Assembly: GCA_942490645.1 (NCBI GenBank)
Contig: CALNXN010000002.1
Location: forward strand, 248,001-312,000
Source: CALNXN01 sp942490645
GTDB taxonomy: Bacteria; Pseudomonadota; Alphaproteobacteria; Rhodobacterales; Rhodobacteraceae
Direction of reading: 5' to 3'
Length of the DNA stretch: 64,000 bases
Below, piece after piece: positions 25,960 to 34,924 of this stretch. Every line of letters begins with the position of its first letter. The first letter of the stretch is position 1. The notes under the pieces were generated by a model. That model was not told the DNA's origin, made no database searches, and worked only from the letters and a program-made list of their open reading frames with translations. The position numbers were made by a program, and so were the translations under genes.

Positions 25960-26829
25960 ATGACTAAACTCGCGTTCCTCGGCCTTGGGGTCATGGGCTA
26001 TCCAATGGCTGGTCATCTGGCCAAGGCCGGGCATGACGTGACGGTCTACAACCGCACAACTGCCAAGGCGCAAGCCTGGACCAACGAACATGGCGGAACG
26101 TTCGGCAAAACGCCCGCCCAGGCCGCCGCAGGGGCCGAGATCGTGTTCGCCTGCGTCGGCAACGATGACGACTTGCGCGCGGTCTGCCTTGGCCCCGACG
26201 GTGCGTTTGCGGCCATGTCCGAGGGCAGCACATTTGTTGATCACACCACAGTGTCCGCCGCTGTCACGGCAGAGCTTTATTCCGTGGCGAAAGCAAAGGG
26301 CATTGCCTTTGTCGACGCGCCTGTGTCGGGCGGCCAAGCCGGGGCGGAGAACGGCCAGCTGTCGATCATGTGCGGCGGGGATCAAGCAGACTACGACGCA
26401 GCAGAGCCTGCGATGAAGGTCTACGCCAAACTCTGTCGCCGGATCGGTGAGAGTGGCGCAGGACAAATGACCAAGATGTGCAATCAGATCGCCATTGCGG
26501 GCCTCGTCCAAGGGCTCTCTGAGGCGTTGCATTTCGCGTCCAAAGCCGGGCTGGACGGTGCCGCGGTCGTCGAAGTCATCAGCCAAGGGGCTGCGGGATC
26601 GTGGCAGATGTCAAACCGCTACGAGACGATGCTCGACGATCACTTCACCCACGGGTTCGCCGTGGATTGGATGCGCAAAGACCTCGGAATTTGCCTGGAT
26701 ACCGCCAACGAAAATGGCGCATCGCTGCCCGTTACGGCTTTGGTGGATCAGTTCTACAAAGACGTGCAGAAGATGGGCGGGGGGCGCTGGGATACCTCCG
26801 CATTGTTCAAAAGACTACAGAAAGAGTAG
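25960..26829 (+). CDS. Beta-hydroxyacid dehydrogenase (HIBADH/tartronate semialdehyde reductase family)
   Basis: 289 residues from the ATG at 25960 (an ATG at 25948 would add four). The N-terminal motif is GLGVMGYPMAGHL, the substrate-binding segment 'FVDAPVSGGQAGAENGQL' is near 118, and the catalytic Lys is in 'GQMTKMCNQ'. Family members reduce tartronate semialdehyde, 3-hydroxyisobutyrate or succinic semialdehyde. It is the last gene of the TRAP operon and starts 17 bases after the preceding stop. Confidence 0.87.
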   Translation: MTKLAFLGLGVMGYPMAGHLAKAGHDVTVYNRTTAKAQAWTNEHGGTFGKTPAQAAAGAEIVFACVGNDDDLRAVCLGPDGAFAAMSEGSTFVDHTTVSAAVTAELYSVAKAKGIAFVDAPVSGGQAGAENGQLSIMCGGDQADYDAAEPAMKVYAKLCRRIGESGAGQMTKMCNQIAIAGLVQGLSEALHFASKAGLDGAAVVEVISQGAAGSWQMSNRYETMLDDHFTHGFAVDWMRKDLGICLDTANENGASLPVTALVDQFYKDVQKMGGGRWDTSALFKRLQKE

Positions 26830-27248
26830 GCCGCCAACCAGCCTGCCAGAGGCAAGGCCAAACTGACGCAACACCCGTTCCAAGCGGTGCCTCGGTTTGG
26901 CCTAGGATCTACTCTCGATGGCACGCTTTGTGGTGGGACTGGGCGATTGGGTAGTTCGTAGAACCAGCGGTAAGACGGTGCATTTGAATGTGGCCACACC
27001 GGTGGGTTCAACACGTGCAGCGACGTATCCCGGCGGTGCCTTCCTTGGGTTCCTTGGCAAAACGCGGGCACGACGACACCGTGGGCTGCTGTGGCAGTTC
27101 TTGCGCAACCTGTCCAAGTTCTGAGGACCAGGTTTGGCCGTCTCCGGCAGCTACAAATCCATCCTGCGCGTCTCAAGCCGGTTTGTTCCAAAAGCGCCGT
27201 CGAAAAGGCCACCAAAGGCGACCGGATCAAGTTCATGAAAAAGGTATG
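26830..27248. other. 420-base region without a recognised gene
   Basis: No reading frame here resembles a known protein on either strand. A 9-bp inverted repeat (AGGCCAAAC, 26855-26863; GTTTGGCCT, 26895-26903) with a 31-base loop lies just after the dehydrogenase gene. It might be the operon end, but has no T run. Confidence 0.4.
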
Positions 27249-27338
27249 TGGCGGAGACGAAGGGATTCGAACCCTCGAGACGATTCCTCGCCTACTCCCT
27301 TAGCAGGGGAGCGCCTTCGACCACTCGGCCACGTCTCC
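27249..27338 (-). tRNA. tRNA-Ser(GCU)
   Basis: On the minus strand a 90-base cloverleaf can be drawn. The acceptor stem GGAGACG pairs with CGTCTCC, followed by G and an encoded CCA. The D-arm is GCCGAGTGGTCGAAGGC, the anticodon loop CTGCTAA (anticodon GCT) has a CTCCC/GGGAG stem, then comes a long variable arm and a T-loop GGTTCGAATCC. The long variable arm and anticodon make it serine. Confidence 0.95.
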
Positions 27339-27780
27339 GCCGACGGTCCTATCAGGCAGGCAACAGGCTTCACAAGGCCAAAAGCGTCGCGTGCGCCGAA
27401 TATTTGCCTCTCCAACAGCCCTTTGGCGGCGGTTACGGGACGATTTGCATGAAACATTTCTCACGAACAGTCGCCGGCTCCAATCCCGTGGTTCGGAAAT
27501 GGTCGGTTTACAATGACTTTGAGCCTCCAAATTTCCCGCACGGACCTGTGAGAGCAATGAAATATGTCAAACTCGGCTGCCAAAACAAACCTGCAAGCAT
27601 TTAGAAGTAAACAATTTAATACCACACCGCTTACCAACACTTAGCCAAGGCGTGCTCAACTCACACAGCGCGGTGATAGGACGTGTTTTGCAAACGGCCC
27701 GCAGCGTCCGCACATTGAATGCAGAACAGAAACGGCGCTGGCCAACACAATCATCAGCGCTCCCACATAAGGAAACCGCC
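27339..27780. other. 440-base region upstream of a small exported protein
   Basis: Holds the upstream sequence of tRNA-Ser (minus) and the promoter of the gene at 27781 (plus). No convincing reading frame, integrase fragment or tRNA repeat was seen. Confidence 0.4.
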
Positions 27781-28041
27781 ATGAAACGCATCGCCCTCAC
27801 CCTTGTTGCAATTATCGCCAGCAGCGCCGCCTACGCGGACAAATCCGACCGCTACAACGACCTGCGTCTGGACACATCCATCGTGAAACAGATCGACTAC
27901 ACGGATCGTGCAAACACCGCTTCAAAGCAGGCTGTCAAACCGACGCCCTTCACCCTGTCGAGCCGCAACGACATGAAAAAGGACGGCAGCTACGCCTATT
28001 CCAACCCCTACGGTGTGGGTCCAAACAACGACAGCCGCTGA
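27781..28041 (+). CDS. Small exported protein of unknown function
   Basis: 86 residues, start ATG after AAGGAAA. Signal peptide MKRIALTLVAIIASSAAYA, then a hydrophilic 67-residue mature chain rich in Asp, Lys, Asn and Tyr and free of Cys. I do not recognise a family. Monocistronic, and convergent with ychF. Confidence 0.7.
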   Translation: MKRIALTLVAIIASSAAYADKSDRYNDLRLDTSIVKQIDYTDRANTASKQAVKPTPFTLSSRNDMKKDGSYAYSNPYGVGPNNDSR

Positions 28042-28048
28042 TCCGGGA

Positions 28049-28078
28049 TGGGTCGGTCTGCTCCCCCATGCCGACCCA
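28049..28078. terminator. Possible terminator between convergent genes
   Basis: Inverted repeat TGGGTCGG (28049-28056) and CCGACCCA (28071-28078), located between two convergent stop codons. There is no T run, so it is only a candidate. Confidence 0.4.
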
Positions 28079-28089
28079 ACCCCATTGGT

Positions 28090-29187
28090 TCAGGTGTTGA
28101 ACAGGAAGTGTAAAACATCGCCGTCTTTGACGATATAGCTTTTGCCTTCCGCGCGCATTTTCCCGGCCTCCTTGGCCGGGGTTTCGCCCCCCAAAGCGAC
28201 GAAATCGTCAAATGCGATGGTTTCTGCGCGGATGAACCCTTTTTCAAAATCCCCATGGATCACACCGGCAGCCTTGGGCGCGGTCGTGCCCGTTTTGATG
28301 GTCCAGGCACGCGCCTCTTTGGGGCCGACCGTGAAATATGTTTCCAGATGCAAAAGCTCGTATCCCGCACGGATCAACCGATCCAGACCAGCCTCGGACA
28401 GCCCCATTTCATCAAGAAACATCTGCGCTTCTTCGGGCTCGAGCTGGCTGATCTCTTCCTCGATCTGGGCTGAAATCACCACATGCGCGTTGCCCTGTGC
28501 GGCTGCCATCTCGGCCACTTGAGCCGAAAACGCATTGCCCTCCGCCGCTTCGGCCTCGCCGACATTGCAGACATACAAAACCGGCTTGGTGGTCAGCAAT
28601 TGCAGCATCTTCCACGCCTTGGCGTCTTCCTCGTCCACCGCCACGACCCGCGCGGGCTGGCCCTCTTCCAACGCCGCTAATGCCATGCGCATCAAACGCT
28701 CTTGTTGCACAGCTTCCTTGTCGCCGCCGCGTACTTTGCGCACAATGTTTTGCAAGCGTTTTTCAATGCTTTCGATGTCGGCCAGCATCAGTTCCGTGTC
28801 GATGGTTTCCGCATCTGCCACCGGGTCCACGCGGCCCTCGACATGGGTCACGTCCCCGTCCTCAAAGCAGCGCAGCACATGGGCGATCGCATCGACTTCG
28901 CGGATGTTGGCCAGGAATTGATTGCCCAGACCCTCGCCCTTGGAGGCACCTTTGACCAGCCCGGCGATATCCACAAACGTCATACGCGTCGGGATGATCT
29001 GCTTGGATTGCGCAATCCCGGCCAATGTATCAAGACGTGCATCAGGCACCGCGACCTCTCCCACGTTGGGTTCGATCGTACAAAAGGGAAAGTTGGCCGC
29101 CTGCGCCGCCGCGGTACGGGTCAGCGCATTAAACAATGTGGATTTGCCAACATTCGGCAACCCCACAATACCCATCTTGAAACCCAT
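28090..29187 (-). CDS. ychF: Redox-regulated ATPase YchF
   Basis: 365 residues from the ATG at 29187 behind GGGAGAG. An Obg-like P-loop GLPNVGKS is at 9-16, 'DIAGLVKGASKGEGLGNQFL' near 73, and the degenerate G4 motif 'YVCNV' in place of NKxD explains ATP preference. The C-terminal TGS domain ends '...VLHFLFNT'. YchF/OLA1 binds ribosomes and is involved in translation and oxidative stress responses. Length is normal. Confidence 0.96.
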   Translation of the reverse strand: MGFKMGIVGLPNVGKSTLFNALTRTAAAQAANFPFCTIEPNVGEVAVPDARLDTLAGIAQSKQIIPTRMTFVDIAGLVKGASKGEGLGNQFLANIREVDAIAHVLRCFEDGDVTHVEGRVDPVADAETIDTELMLADIESIEKRLQNIVRKVRGGDKEAVQQERLMRMALAALEEGQPARVVAVDEEDAKAWKMLQLLTTKPVLYVCNVGEAEAAEGNAFSAQVAEMAAAQGNAHVVISAQIEEEISQLEPEEAQMFLDEMGLSEAGLDRLIRAGYELLHLETYFTVGPKEARAWTIKTGTTAPKAAGVIHGDFEKGFIRAETIAFDDFVALGGETPAKEAGKMRAEGKSYIVKDGDVLHFLFNT

Positions 29188-29368
29188 CGCGTCTCTCCCG
29201 GCCTGGTTCGCGCCGCTTCTATGACGCGCGGGCCACACACGCAATCCCTGCCCTGCGGTTCATTCGCGGGTGTTTTTCGCCGAATTCGACCGACCCGCGC
29301 GCGGTTGCGCATTGATTTCCGGCGTTTGTTTCGGCATTGCGAGCCAAGACCATGCAAGAGGCTCGCCC

Positions 29369-30160
29369 ATGACACGTATCGACGCAAAATTCACTCAGCT
29401 GGCCGCCGCCGGCAAAAAGGCCTTCGTGGCCTATGTCATGGCAGGCGATCCGGACTATGACACGTCCCTGGAAATCGTGCGCGGGCTGCCCGGCGCGGGT
29501 GTTGATGTAATTGAATTGGGTGTGCCCTTTACCGACCCGATGGCTGACGGGCCCACGATCCAACTGGCAGGCCAGCGCGCCCTTGATGGGGGCATGACGC
29601 TGAAAAAAACGCTGCAACTGGCGCGCGCCTTCCGCGAGAATGATCAAACAACACCCATCGTGCTGATGGGCTATTACAACCCAATCTACAGCCGCGGTGT
29701 TGATGCCTTTCTGGTCGAGGCCAAGGATGCAGGGATCGATGGTCTGATCGTCGTCGACCTGCCCCCAGAGGAAGATGTGGAACTGTGCCTGCCCGCGCAG
29801 GCCGCTGGGCTTAACTTCATCCGGTTGGCGACGCCGACCACTGACGACAAACGCTTGCCGCGCGTGCTGCAAAACACGTCCGGCTTTGTCTATTACGTGT
29901 CCATCACCGGGATCACCGGTTCCGCCGAGGCTGACGCAGGCGACGTTGGCCCCGAAGTGGCGCGCATCCAATCGGCAAGCGGCCTGCCCGTCATTGTGGG
30001 CTTTGGCGTCAACACACCCGAAAAGTCCCGCGCAATCGCCAGCGTGGCGGACGGCGTTGTCGTCGGCTCCGCCATTGTCGCCAAAATCGGCGCGGGCGAG
30101 CCGGTCTCGGATGTTCTGACCTTCGTCAAAACGCTATCGGACGGTGCGCATTCGGTGTGA
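29369..30160 (+). CDS. trpA: Tryptophan synthase alpha chain
   Basis: 263 residues from the ATG at 29369. The catalytic residues fall at the canonical positions: Glu49 in 'VIELGVPFTDPMADGP' and Asp60. 'YYVSITGITGS' and the phosphate-binding 'VIVGFGVNTPE' are also present. It splits indole-3-glycerol phosphate into indole and glyceraldehyde 3-phosphate within the TrpA/TrpB complex. trpB and trpF are about 12 kb away on the other strand, the split arrangement seen in this group. Confidence 0.96.
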   Translation: MTRIDAKFTQLAAAGKKAFVAYVMAGDPDYDTSLEIVRGLPGAGVDVIELGVPFTDPMADGPTIQLAGQRALDGGMTLKKTLQLARAFRENDQTTPIVLMGYYNPIYSRGVDAFLVEAKDAGIDGLIVVDLPPEEDVELCLPAQAAGLNFIRLATPTTDDKRLPRVLQNTSGFVYYVSITGITGSAEADAGDVGPEVARIQSASGLPVIVGFGVNTPEKSRAIASVADGVVVGSAIVAKIGAGEPVSDVLTFVKTLSDGAHSV

Positions 30161-30240
30161 TCGCGACACGCGTGCCGGAACCATTGGCCCCTGCTTAGTG
30201 CAGCCCTCAGCCGCGCTTTTCAAATCATGCAGGACAGCGC

Positions 30241-30705
30241 CTAGACGAACCCGTCACGTGCGTTGCGTTCGGCGTCCAGCGTTTCGCGTAACTGGCGCAA
30301 TACGGGCGTGATCTCCACCAGCTTCGATACATCCAACCCCTGCATGACATGCGCAATATCGGGGGTCATCTTGGACACGGCCAAACCCGGCAAGGCGCGC
30401 CCTTTGTCGGTCAGGAACACACACTTCGATCGTCCGTCTCCGGGGTTGGGGCGCACTTCGACATAGCCCTTGGCTTCCAGCACCTTGATCGTATGGGTCA
30501 TCGACGTCTTGGGCACCTGAAAGGCACGGGCGATCTCGATGGGGGTGCGCCCATCGCCCAGCCGCAACAGATGATTGACCACTGTAAAATGTGGGGTGAT
30601 CAGCCCGTCCGGCAACCGCGCCTCCAACAAGGCGCGGGCCAGTTGATCAATGATGCCGATCTCGTTGAACACATCGAACAGCATCTGTTGGGAAGGTTCA
30701 GACAC
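30241..30705 (-). CDS. MarR family transcriptional regulator
   Basis: 154 residues with a winged helix: 'TPIEIARAFQVPKTSMTHTI' (about 54-73), then the wing 'PNPGDGRSKCVFLTDKG'. Its start overlaps the end of the upstream nitroreductase-like gene by eight bases, so the two are co-transcribed. It probably binds the pair of palindromes upstream of the nitroreductase-like gene, controlling its own unit and perhaps the divergent oxidase. Confidence 0.88.
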   Translation of the reverse strand: MSEPSQQMLFDVFNEIGIIDQLARALLEARLPDGLITPHFTVVNHLLRLGDGRTPIEIARAFQVPKTSMTHTIKVLEAKGYVEVRPNPGDGRSKCVFLTDKGRALPGLAVSKMTPDIAHVMQGLDVSKLVEITPVLRQLRETLDAERNARDGFV

Positions 30706-31804
30706 GGACCAGTTTTTCCTCCAGCGGCCAGCGCGGGGTGCGTGGCGTCATCGGACCGTAGCCCAAACGCCCGAGCATTTGAACCGTTTGTCCGGGCGCT
30801 GCCAGCAACCTGTGCGCCGTAGCGTAATGCTCTGCCATTTCGGGATATTCCTGCAAGCATTGGCTGACCGGATGCAACGCCAGCCCCATCGCCGTCGTCT
30901 TGAGGTTCAGCCGCAGCCAGCGCCGTCCAGCCTCGATCTGATCCGCCCGCGTGTTGCCCTCCGAGGTCAGCACCACATAGGCCGGGGTCGCGTGCAACAT
31001 CTCGTCATAGATCGCGACACCTTGTTGAAAACCGGTGCTGCTCGGGTCCAACTGCACCTCGCGCGACACCACGCCTGCCAGCATCAGGCTCTCCAGAAAC
31101 GGGCCACCCAGATCAATACCGTCGGGCGTTGCCTCGATCTCGCGCTTGCCAAAGCGCATCAGATCAACCGATTCCTTCAATGTACGGTGCGTGTTCATCT
31201 CCACCAACCAAGCCGCCCACGTCAGCCGCTTTAGCGCTGCGACACTCGCCGCATCGGTATAAACATCACCGAACAGCTCCAACTCATTGGCCTGTGCCGG
31301 GGCAATGGCGCGATCCTCGAAAGGCTCCTTGCACGACCGCCGGTCCATAATCTGCGCCACCAACGGATCAGCGGTTCCGCCCGGCGCGAACACCGCCCGC
31401 GCCACCGGGCCGCTCTCACCTTCAGGGTAAAGCGTTACATCAACGTCATATCCCGCGGCCCCCGCCGCCAGAACCATCTGCTCAACAAAGCAACCCAATC
31501 CGATCACGATCTGCCGATCAAAGGGATCCGTATGTGGCAAGCGCCGCTCGGTATCGTGGTGCAGCAACAGCGCATCTTCACCCTGCAGTTCAACCACCCA
31601 CGGCTGCAAATTATGTGGGTTGGGCGCCAACAAGGCAAAACTCAGCGCGTTCAACCGCGGATCTTCGTATTGCCCCGCCTGCTCCCAGGGTGCCAGCGCT
31701 CTGGTCGGTGTGCGCGTACTCAAGAACCCGGCCGCCGATGCGCTCGCGGCAACGATTGTTCCCCCGCCGATCAGGGCGATGGCCTTGCGTCGTGAAATAG
31801 TCAT
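30698..31804 (-). CDS. Nitroreductase-fold Acg-like protein with Tat signal
   Basis: 368 residues, ATG behind GGAGG. The N-terminus is a Tat signal (SRRKAIALIGGG followed by a hydrophobic stretch), so export of a folded, cofactor-loaded protein is expected. 'LLAPNPHNLQPW' near 59 and 'DRRSCKEPFEDRAI' near 153 are nitroreductase/Acg features that contact FMN. Substrate unknown. Upstream partner of a MarR gene, which suggests induction by a small aromatic or oxidant; that is inference. Confidence 0.8.
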   Translation of the reverse strand: MTISRRKAIALIGGGTIVAASASAAGFLSTRTPTRALAPWEQAGQYEDPRLNALSFALLAPNPHNLQPWVVELQGEDALLLHHDTERRLPHTDPFDRQIVIGLGCFVEQMVLAAGAAGYDVDVTLYPEGESGPVARAVFAPGGTADPLVAQIMDRRSCKEPFEDRAIAPAQANELELFGDVYTDAASVAALKRLTWAAWLVEMNTHRTLKESVDLMRFGKREIEATPDGIDLGGPFLESLMLAGVVSREVQLDPSSTGFQQGVAIYDEMLHATPAYVVLTSEGNTRADQIEAGRRWLRLNLKTTAMGLALHPVSQCLQEYPEMAEHYATAHRLLAAPGQTVQMLGRLGYGPMTPRTPRWPLEEKLVRV

Positions 31805-31823
31805 ATCTCTGACCTCCTCTTAA

Positions 31824-31839
31824 AGTGCGATTTCGTACT
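31824..31839. promoter_or_regulatory. Candidate MarR operator 1
   Basis: AGTGCGA-TT-TCGTACT is a near-perfect palindrome (6 of 7 arm positions) 20 bases upstream of the nitroreductase-like start. A second copy follows 30 bases away. Confidence 0.55.
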
Positions 31840-31853
31840 ACATGAGTAATTAT

Positions 31854-31869
31854 AGTTCGATTTCGCACC
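31854..31869. promoter_or_regulatory. Candidate MarR operator 2
   Basis: AGTTCGA-TT-TCGCACC shares the core 'CGATTTCG' and most flanking bases with the site at 31824. The centres are 30 bases (about three helical turns) apart, between the nitroreductase/MarR unit and the divergent lldD-type gene. Confidence 0.5.
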
Positions 31870-31976
31870 AGTCAATCCCTCTGCTTGGAAATCTTGCGAC
31901 GAAACGCCTTTCGGCAATCAATTGCCTTGCCCGCCGTGCGTTGCTACGACTTCATCAGCCAACTCAGGAGCCCAAC

Positions 31977-33143
31977 ATGCCCGTCATCACCAACATCGAC
32001 GACCTCAAGCGCATTTACGAACGTCGCGTGCCGCGTATGTTTTTTGACTACACCGAAAGCGGCAGTTGGACGGAGCAGACCTTTCGCGAAAACACGTCGG
32101 ATTTTGACAAGATACGCCTGCGTCAGCGCGTGGCGGTCGACATGTCGGGCCGCTCCACCGCAAGCCAAATGATCGGGCAGGATGTGGCGATGCCCGTGGC
32201 CTTGGCTCCGGTTGGTTTGACAGGGATGCAGCACGCAGATGGCGAGATGAAAGCGGCGCGCGCTGCAGAAAAATTCGGCGTGCCCTTCACACTCAGCACC
32301 ATGTCGATCAACTCTATCGAAGACGTGGCCGGCTTCACAACCAAGCCATTCTGGTTCCAGCTCTACACGATGAAAGACACCGATTACGTCTCGCGCCTGA
32401 TTCAGCGCGCCAAGGATGCCAACTGTTCGGCGCTGGTGATCACGCTCGATCTGCAGATTCTGGGCCAACGTCACAAGGACCTGAAGAACGGCCTGTCCGC
32501 CCCGCCCAAGCTGACCCTCAAGACCATGGCGAACCTCGCCACGAAATGGGCCTGGGGGATCGAAATGCTCAGCGCCAAGCGCCGTGAGTTCGGCAATATC
32601 GTCGGCCATGTCGAGGGCATTTCAGATGCCGCATCTCTGGGGGCATGGGCCGCAGAGAGTTTTGACCCGACGCTTGATTGGGACAAGGTCGCCAAGATCA
32701 AGGAGCAGTGGGGCGGCAAGGTGATCCTGAAGGGTATTCTCGACGCGGAGGATGCCAAAATGGCGCTCAAGGTTGGGGCAGACGCAATCATCGTCTCGAA
32801 CCACGGCGGGCGGCAACTGGATGGCGCAGTCAGCTCCATTTCCGCCCTGCCCTCGATCCTTGAGGCGGTCGGCGATCAGATCGAGGTGCATATCGACAGC
32901 GGCATCCGCTCAGGCCAGGACGTACTCAAGGCCTTGGCGATGGGGGCCAAGGGCACCTACATTGGGCGCGCGTTTATCTACGGGCTGGGCGCGATGGGCC
33001 AAAAGGGTGTGACACAAGCGCTTGAGGTCATCCACAAGGAGTTGGATTTGACGATGGCGCTGTGCGGGGAAACCAACGTCAACAATCTGGGACGCCATAA
33101 CCTCCTGATACCAGAAGACTTTGAGGGGCGTTGGCAGCAGTGA
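31977..33143 (+). CDS. lldD: FMN-dependent alpha-hydroxy-acid oxidase/dehydrogenase (L-lactate dehydrogenase type)
   Basis: 388 residues from an ATG behind AGGAG. The TIM-barrel family motifs are 'MFFDYTESGSWTE' near 21, 'ALAPVGLTGMQHADGE' near 75, and the active-site 'VSNHGGRQLDGA' containing the catalytic His and Arg. It oxidises an L-2-hydroxy acid to the keto acid at the membrane. L-lactate is the likeliest substrate; glycolate or mandelate type cannot be excluded. Confidence 0.88.
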   Translation: MPVITNIDDLKRIYERRVPRMFFDYTESGSWTEQTFRENTSDFDKIRLRQRVAVDMSGRSTASQMIGQDVAMPVALAPVGLTGMQHADGEMKAARAAEKFGVPFTLSTMSINSIEDVAGFTTKPFWFQLYTMKDTDYVSRLIQRAKDANCSALVITLDLQILGQRHKDLKNGLSAPPKLTLKTMANLATKWAWGIEMLSAKRREFGNIVGHVEGISDAASLGAWAAESFDPTLDWDKVAKIKEQWGGKVILKGILDAEDAKMALKVGADAIIVSNHGGRQLDGAVSSISALPSILEAVGDQIEVHIDSGIRSGQDVLKALAMGAKGTYIGRAFIYGLGAMGQKGVTQALEVIHKELDLTMALCGETNVNNLGRHNLLIPEDFEGRWQQ

Positions 33144-33153
33144 TACTGCGAAA

Positions 33154-33768
33154 ATGCTGATTTTTCTCGACAAGAACCTGGTGTTTCTGGCCACGCCGAA
33201 AACCGGGACCACGGCTGTTGAAATGGCGCTCAAGGGGCGCGCGGACATCATCTTTGCGCGCAGCCGCAAACACGTCACTGCGCAACGCTACGCCACCCGC
33301 GTGGCCCCGTTTCTGACCGAGAGTTTCGACGCCAAGTTGGAAACCTTCGCCGTCATGCGCCACCCCACCGAGCAGATCAAAAGCTGGTATCGTTATCGCT
33401 CCGGGCCGCGCCACAAGGGCACTGAAAAACACACCGGACGGCTCAACTTTGATGCCTTCGTGCGGGCTGTCATTGGCCCTGCGCCGCCAGAGTTTGCCAA
33501 TATCGGCAGTCAGTTCAAATTTCTTACGGATGGGGATGGCACGCTTCTGGTCGATCACCTGTTTGCCTATGAAAAGCAAATCGAGTTTCGCCGCTTTTTG
33601 TCGGATCGCATGGGCGAAGAGATCAAGCTGGAGGTCCGCAACGTCTCGCCCCCCGCCAAGACCGTGCTGTCAGAGCCCGTTGACGCCGAACTGCGCAGCG
33701 CGCGGGCTGATGAATATGCGCTTTATGATCGGTTGATGGCGGCGGGCGGATATCTCGGGCCTGCCTAG
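33154..33768 (+). CDS. Sulfotransferase-like protein
   Basis: 204 residues, starting 11 bases after the lldD stop. The PAPS-binding P-loop-like motif 'FLATPKTGTTAVEMAL' is at 11-26, and the 3'-phosphate-binding 'FAVMRHPTEQIKSWY' near 65. The chain is short for a sulfotransferase. Acceptor unknown. No signal peptide. Confidence 0.75.
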   Translation: MLIFLDKNLVFLATPKTGTTAVEMALKGRADIIFARSRKHVTAQRYATRVAPFLTESFDAKLETFAVMRHPTEQIKSWYRYRSGPRHKGTEKHTGRLNFDAFVRAVIGPAPPEFANIGSQFKFLTDGDGTLLVDHLFAYEKQIEFRRFLSDRMGEEIKLEVRNVSPPAKTVLSEPVDAELRSARADEYALYDRLMAAGGYLGPA

Positions 33769-33798
33769 CGGGCGATGCCCTTGAAAACACGCCAGAGA

Positions 33799-34638
33799 TC
33801 AGTTCGCTGACGCGCGACGTTTCCACAGTGCTGAAAGCGATTTCGCAATCGTCCCCGGACGAAAGATCGCCAGATACATCAGCAGGCCATAAAAGCTCAC
33901 CACAAGCAGCGGCAGGAACACCTTGGGGTCGACAATCATCGCGATCAACAGCGCCAACCACAGCGTCAGGCTGACAGCCAACACCAGGTCCTTCTTGTAG
34001 AACTCCGCAACCTTGCCGCGCAACCGGTCCGCCAGCGTCACGCGCTGTTCCGGCAGCGCTTCGTGCTCAAGCTGTAAGGGCGTCGGCTCGATCACGGGTG
34101 CCGGGGCCAGATCCGGCAGGCTCTTGCGGCTGACTTGCCGCTTTTGCTCGACCATGACCACTCGGATTGCGGACATGATCGCATCTTCGCTATATTGGCT
34201 GCTACGCCCTTCCAAAAGCTCGATCCCTTCGGGCAGGTTCGCCCGTTCACGCGCCGCATGGTAGCTGACGCGCTCCGCCTGATACCGGGCAAAGGCTTGG
34301 CGGGCGTTCTCCGCACGCGCGCGGCGACGCTCAACCGATTGACGCGACAGCCCGAAATATTCGCGCTCTTCCACGCCCTCAACAACGACTGTAAAATCAA
34401 ATGGAGGTGGCGCATCATCCCGCACCTCAGCCTCTGGCGTGCCGAAATTCGCACCCGCATCCAACAAGAAGGCGCCCAGCTTTTGAAGCCGCGATTTCAC
34501 GACTTCGGCCTGTGTCGCGCTCAGGTCTTCGGGGTTCTCGATTCCAATCAGACGATCAAATATATCGCCGGATACCGCGTCGACGGATCGAAACGGATCG
34601 GAACTTGCATCTTGAGCGGCAGAACTCTGCGACATCAT
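33799..34638 (-). CDS. Unrecognised membrane-anchored protein
   Basis: 279 residues from an ATG at 34638 (an alternative ATG is adjacent, and a GTG at 34647 is possible). The first 215 residues are soluble, with a charged helical stretch 'RQSVERRRARAENARQAFAR' that may be coiled coil. Two hydrophobic helices follow (about 222-260), ending in a short basic tail. I do not recognise a family or conserved motif. It is convergent with the sulfotransferase gene. Confidence 0.65.
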   Translation of the reverse strand: MMSQSSAAQDASSDPFRSVDAVSGDIFDRLIGIENPEDLSATQAEVVKSRLQKLGAFLLDAGANFGTPEAEVRDDAPPPFDFTVVVEGVEEREYFGLSRQSVERRRARAENARQAFARYQAERVSYHAARERANLPEGIELLEGRSSQYSEDAIMSAIRVVMVEQKRQVSRKSLPDLAPAPVIEPTPLQLEHEALPEQRVTLADRLRGKVAEFYKKDLVLAVSLTLWLALLIAMIVDPKVFLPLLVVSFYGLLMYLAIFRPGTIAKSLSALWKRRASAN

Positions 34639-34924
34639 CAACGGCACTCATAACCGCCCCCAGGCAGTTGATGTTCATACTAAGGCAAATCTTGGCAAAA
34701 TTATGACGATTTCGTTAGGGATTTGGAAACAATTCCACTCTAATCGGCATCCAAACCATGCCCATGCGCCCTAATGGCCCGTAGGGACGCCCAACTGCGG
34801 TGTTAGCCCGCGTTTCGGCCCGAAAAAACAGCTTTCCCTGACAGATAAACCGGTCTATACGCGCGGCTTCACGCGGGGATACAGCCTTGGAGGATCCCTG
34901 CCCTTACATTTTGGAGAACTGACT

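Noticed and set aside
26830..27248. Insertion-sequence remnant
   Set aside because: No transposase motif and no flanking inverted or direct repeats could be found.
27249..27338. Integration site at the tRNA-Ser
   Set aside because: No integrase and no repeat of the tRNA 3' end was seen nearby.
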